Source: Cohnella sp. CFH 77786 (GTDB lineage Bacteria > Bacillota > Bacilli > Paenibacillales > Paenibacillaceae). From it: a stretch of DNA of 64,000 nucleotides. This document shows, in pieces, positions 62,049 to 64,000 of this stretch. Position 1 is the first letter of the stretch; every line of letters starts with the position of its first letter. The DNA lies in the NCBI RefSeq assembly GCF_019400745.1, contig NZ_WJIB01000001.1, forward strand, positions 1-64,000, read 5' to 3'. The notes under the pieces were generated by a model that was given only the letters and a program-made list of their open reading frames with translations, was not told where the DNA came from and searched no databases. A program made the position numbers and the translations under genes.

Positions 62049-62070
62049 AAAGCCTCCCGAAGGAGGCTTT
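62049..62070 (-). terminator. Hairpin after ymfJ
   Basis: AAAGCCTCC pairs perfectly with GGAGGCTTT around CGAA, about 80 nt after the ymfJ stop; only a short T-run (TTTCTGT) on the minus strand. Confidence 0.65.
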
Positions 62071-62146
62071 CGAAGGATCCCGCCAAAAGCCGAATCCCAG
62101 ACGGGAAGGAATCCGTTTTGTTCGAGGCTCTCGTTTTCGAACGACG

Positions 62147-62401
62147 TTACTCGTTCCGTTCGGCCAGCTTCACCATAAGACTAGCCATCGCTTGGCGTTC
62201 GGATTCGTCGCCAACGTCCCACAATTCCTTCAGGACGCGCTCCTCGTCGTTTTTCGGATCGACCTTGTTCTCGAGGAACTCCCCGATTTCATAAGCCAGC
62301 TTCTTGATCGTATCCTCTCCAACGCCCATGCTTTTGGCGGCTGCCACGCGGTCGCCCAAAAACTTCTTCCAGGTTTCGAAATTGTGCAGTACGGTCGACA
62401 T
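62147..62401 (-). CDS. ymfJ: YmfJ, DUF3243 protein
   Basis: 84-residue DUF3243 protein, helical and acidic (MSTVLHNFETWKKFLGDRVA, GVGEDTIKKLAYEIGEFLEN, RVLKELWDVGDESERQ). Function unknown; conserved across Bacilli between ymfI and ymfK, as here. Confidence 0.92.
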   Translation of the reverse strand: MSTVLHNFETWKKFLGDRVAAAKSMGVGEDTIKKLAYEIGEFLENKVDPKNDEERVLKELWDVGDESERQAMASLMVKLAERNE

Positions 62402-62499
62402 CGAGCTTAAGCCTCCTTCGCTATTCAGGTCAGCCTACATCTCCCGCCAATACGCGCGGGAAACCAGCTTGACTTTACTATACCCTCGCTAAGGCAGGC

Positions 62500-63234
62500 T
62501 TATGCCGACCAACCGCCGTTGATGCCGAGCACTTGCCCCGTCATGTAGCCCGCTTCGTCCGACGTGAGGAATCGGATCAAATCCGCGACTTCGTCCGGCT
62601 GTCCAAGACGACCGAGCGGAATGTCGCGGCAAATCGCAAGGCGGTCTTCTTCGGTAAGCCCGGCCAGCATGTCGGTCTCGATCGCCCCCGGCGCGACGGC
62701 GTTCACCGTGACGCCGGACGAAGCAAGCTCCTTGGCCATCGACTTGGCGAAGGCGTTCAATCCGCCTTTGGCGGCCGCATATGCGGCTTCCCCCGAGGCG
62801 CCGATGACGCCCCAGATGCTGGACATGTAAATAATTCGTCCCCATCGTCTCCATGCCATCCCGGGAGCAAACAACCGGGTCAGCCGGTAAGCGGCTTTCA
62901 AATGAACCCCCATGATTTCGTCCCATGCGTCTTCCCCGCAATCCTCGAGCAGTCCGTAGAACGCCGTTCCGGCACTGTGCACGAGAATATCGGGGGACAT
63001 TTCCAGGGCCTCCAGGCGATCTTTCAGCGCCAGCAGAGACTCGCCGTCGCGGACGTCCGCGCGGATCGGCTCCGCCCGCACGCCGAGTTCGCGGCATTGG
63101 GCGGCCACACGCTGAGCGGCTTCTTCGGACGCGTAATAGGGTATGGCCACGTCGGCTCCGCCCGCGGCCAATCGGCGGGCGGCCGCGGCTCCGATGCCGC
63201 GGGAGCCGCCCGTGACGAGCGCGCGCCTATTCAA
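62500..63234 (-). CDS. ymfI: SDR family oxidoreductase YmfI
   Basis: 244-residue short-chain dehydrogenase with cofactor motif VTGGSRGIGAAAARRL at residues 7-22 and active-site YAAAKGGL (Tyr/Lys), then PGAIETDML. It resembles 3-oxoacyl-ACP reductases (FabG-like). TTG 63234 overlaps the ymfH stop (TTGA) and has AGGAGCGG upstream; the longer frame is not homologous. Confidence 0.93.
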   Translation of the reverse strand: MNRRALVTGGSRGIGAAAARRLAAGGADVAIPYYASEEAAQRVAAQCRELGVRAEPIRADVRDGESLLALKDRLEALEMSPDILVHSAGTAFYGLLEDCGEDAWDEIMGVHLKAAYRLTRLFAPGMAWRRWGRIIYMSSIWGVIGASGEAAYAAAKGGLNAFAKSMAKELASSGVTVNAVAPGAIETDMLAGLTEEDRLAICRDIPLGRLGQPDEVADLIRFLTSDEAGYMTGQVLGINGGWSA

Positions 63235-64000
63235 GCCGTACCGCTCCTGACGATGGAAACGGCGAACCGTTCCTTCGACGCGTGTTCCCGGAGTCTTGCA
63301 TTGACCTCCTCCGCCGTCAAGCTCTCGATCAGCTCGACGACGCGAAACAGATCCCCGCCCTTGTGCCGGTAGCGCGTAAACTCGCCCGCGATCGCTTCCG
63401 GGCTGTTCATCATGCGCAGGAAGGTGCCGATCCGCTTGCGGCGGGTCCGTTCGATCACGCCGGCGTCGATGCCCCGCTCCGCGGCTTCGTACAAGGCACC
63501 GCACACCCTGTTTTTCAGCTCTTCGGGATCGCGCGTCTCTCCTCCGATGACGGAGAACGCGAATCCCGGTCCCGTATTGTACTCGTGCCCGAAATTGTCG
63601 GAGATCAAGTTGTCGTCGTACAGCTGTTGATACAGCGGCGAACTGGCACCCAGGAGCGCTTCCAGCATCAGCTTGCTCGCCAGCTCCCGGCGAATCGTCT
63701 CTTCCCCGTTCGCGGGTCCGGGTTCTTCCTTGAAGCCGAACAGGCATTTCGGCAGCGAAACCGGCAGCGCGATCCGGCGGACTTCCTCCCTTACCTCCGA
63801 GGGCTCTTCTTCGAAGAAGCGGACGATTTCGCCGCTTGGCTTAAACGACTTGGCGGCCTGGTTGTTGCGCACGAGAGCCATCGTCGCCTCGGGATCGATC
63901 CCGCCGACGACGAACAGCGTCATGTTCGACGGGTGATAGAACGTATGGTAGCAGTCGTACAGCATTTCCTTCGTGATCGAACGGACGGAATCGGCCGTCC
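63231..64000 (-). CDS. ymfH: M16-type peptidase-like protein YmfH, C-terminal part
   Basis: Only about 256 C-terminal residues lie in the window; the frame runs off the end at 64000 (codons before the internal Met read DSVRSITKE). It has MLYDCYHTFYHPSNMTLFVVGG and the M16 C-terminal features (ASKLMLEALLGASSPLYQQL, RTRRKRIGTFLRMMNSPE). The zinc site would be outside the window. It is next to ymfI as in B. subtilis. Confidence 0.9.
   Translation of the reverse strand, partial: TADSVRSITKEMLYDCYHTFYHPSNMTLFVVGGIDPEATMALVRNNQAAKSFKPSGEIVRFFEEEPSEVREEVRRIALPVSLPKCLFGFKEEPGPANGEETIRRELASKLMLEALLGASSPLYQQLYDDNLISDNFGHEYNTGPGFAFSVIGGETRDPEELKNRVCGALYEAAERGIDAGVIERTRRKRIGTFLRMMNSPEAIAGEFTRYRHKGGDLFRVVELIESLTAEEVNARLREHASKERFAVSIVRSGTA

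Overview
The window is a chromosomal segment of a high-G+C, spore-forming Gram-positive bacterium, most probably Paenibacillaceae (Paenibacillus or Cohnella type). The evidence is the Bacillus-like gene order ymfH-ymfI-ymfJ-ymfK-rodZ-pgsA-cinA-recA-rny-ymdB-spoVS-miaB-ricA, a sigma-H type promoter at spoVS, a FosB-type thiol transferase, strong AGGAGG ribosome binding sites and frequent GTG/TTG starts. Almost every gene is on the minus strand, so transcription mostly runs from high to low coordinates. No rRNA, tRNA or CRISPR array was seen.

Layout. 1-0.9 kb: AT-rich accessory DNA with one small orphan gene. 0.9-8.9 kb: a sugar ABC importer (two permeases and a binding lipoprotein) with a perfect CcpA cre site upstream, followed by a three-gene sensory operon (second binding lipoprotein, YesM-type kinase, YesN-type AraC regulator). 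9.0-11.5 kb: an AT-rich island of small single genes (membrane peptide, dead methyltransferase, P-loop kinase, orphans). A structured element carrying TAAC/GTTA ends and TATTCACG/CGTGAATA arms follows the genes. This looks like a gene-cassette array and is the most unusual part of the window. 11.5-15.05 kb: DUF3891, metallo-beta-lactamase-fold, GNAT and two LysE exporters in one operon.

15.2-28.8 kb: a complete ethanolamine-utilisation microcompartment operon, transcribed eutL, eutK-like, eutE, eutM, pduL, an unnamed eut protein, eutN, eutS, eutP, eutW, eutV, eutA, eutB, eutC, a 42-residue membrane peptide, and an APC permease. It starts from a clear promoter with a cre-like site over the -35. 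Its leader has a terminator overlapped by a hexaloop hairpin of the kind bound by ANTAR regulators such as EutV. EutBC splits ethanolamine to acetaldehyde and ammonia inside the shell (EutL/M/N/S/K). EutE makes acetyl-CoA and PduL makes acetyl phosphate. eutT, eutH and eutQ are absent from the locus.

28.9-31.7 kb: an ArsR repressor and a four-domain sulfur-handling CoA-disulfide-reductase fusion, with a palindromic operator over the promoter. 31.9-38.5 kb: transporter, ChbG/YdjC deacetylase, GNAT, FosB, NUDIX, a frameshifted secreted protein, an orphan and an MFS exporter. 38.5-41.8 kb: a biotin ECF transporter (ATPase, ATPase-EcfT fusion, divergent bioY) with a perfect BirA operator. 41.9-42.3 kb: a 51-bp tandem repeat. 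42.3-64 kb: Fe-dependent alcohol dehydrogenase, ricA-miaB, a second PduL without a shell-targeting tail, korAB, dipeptidase, spoVS, ymdB, rny, recX, recA (LexA box), cinA, pgsA, rimO, yajQ, rodZ, ymfK, ymfJ, ymfI and a ymfH cut by the window edge.
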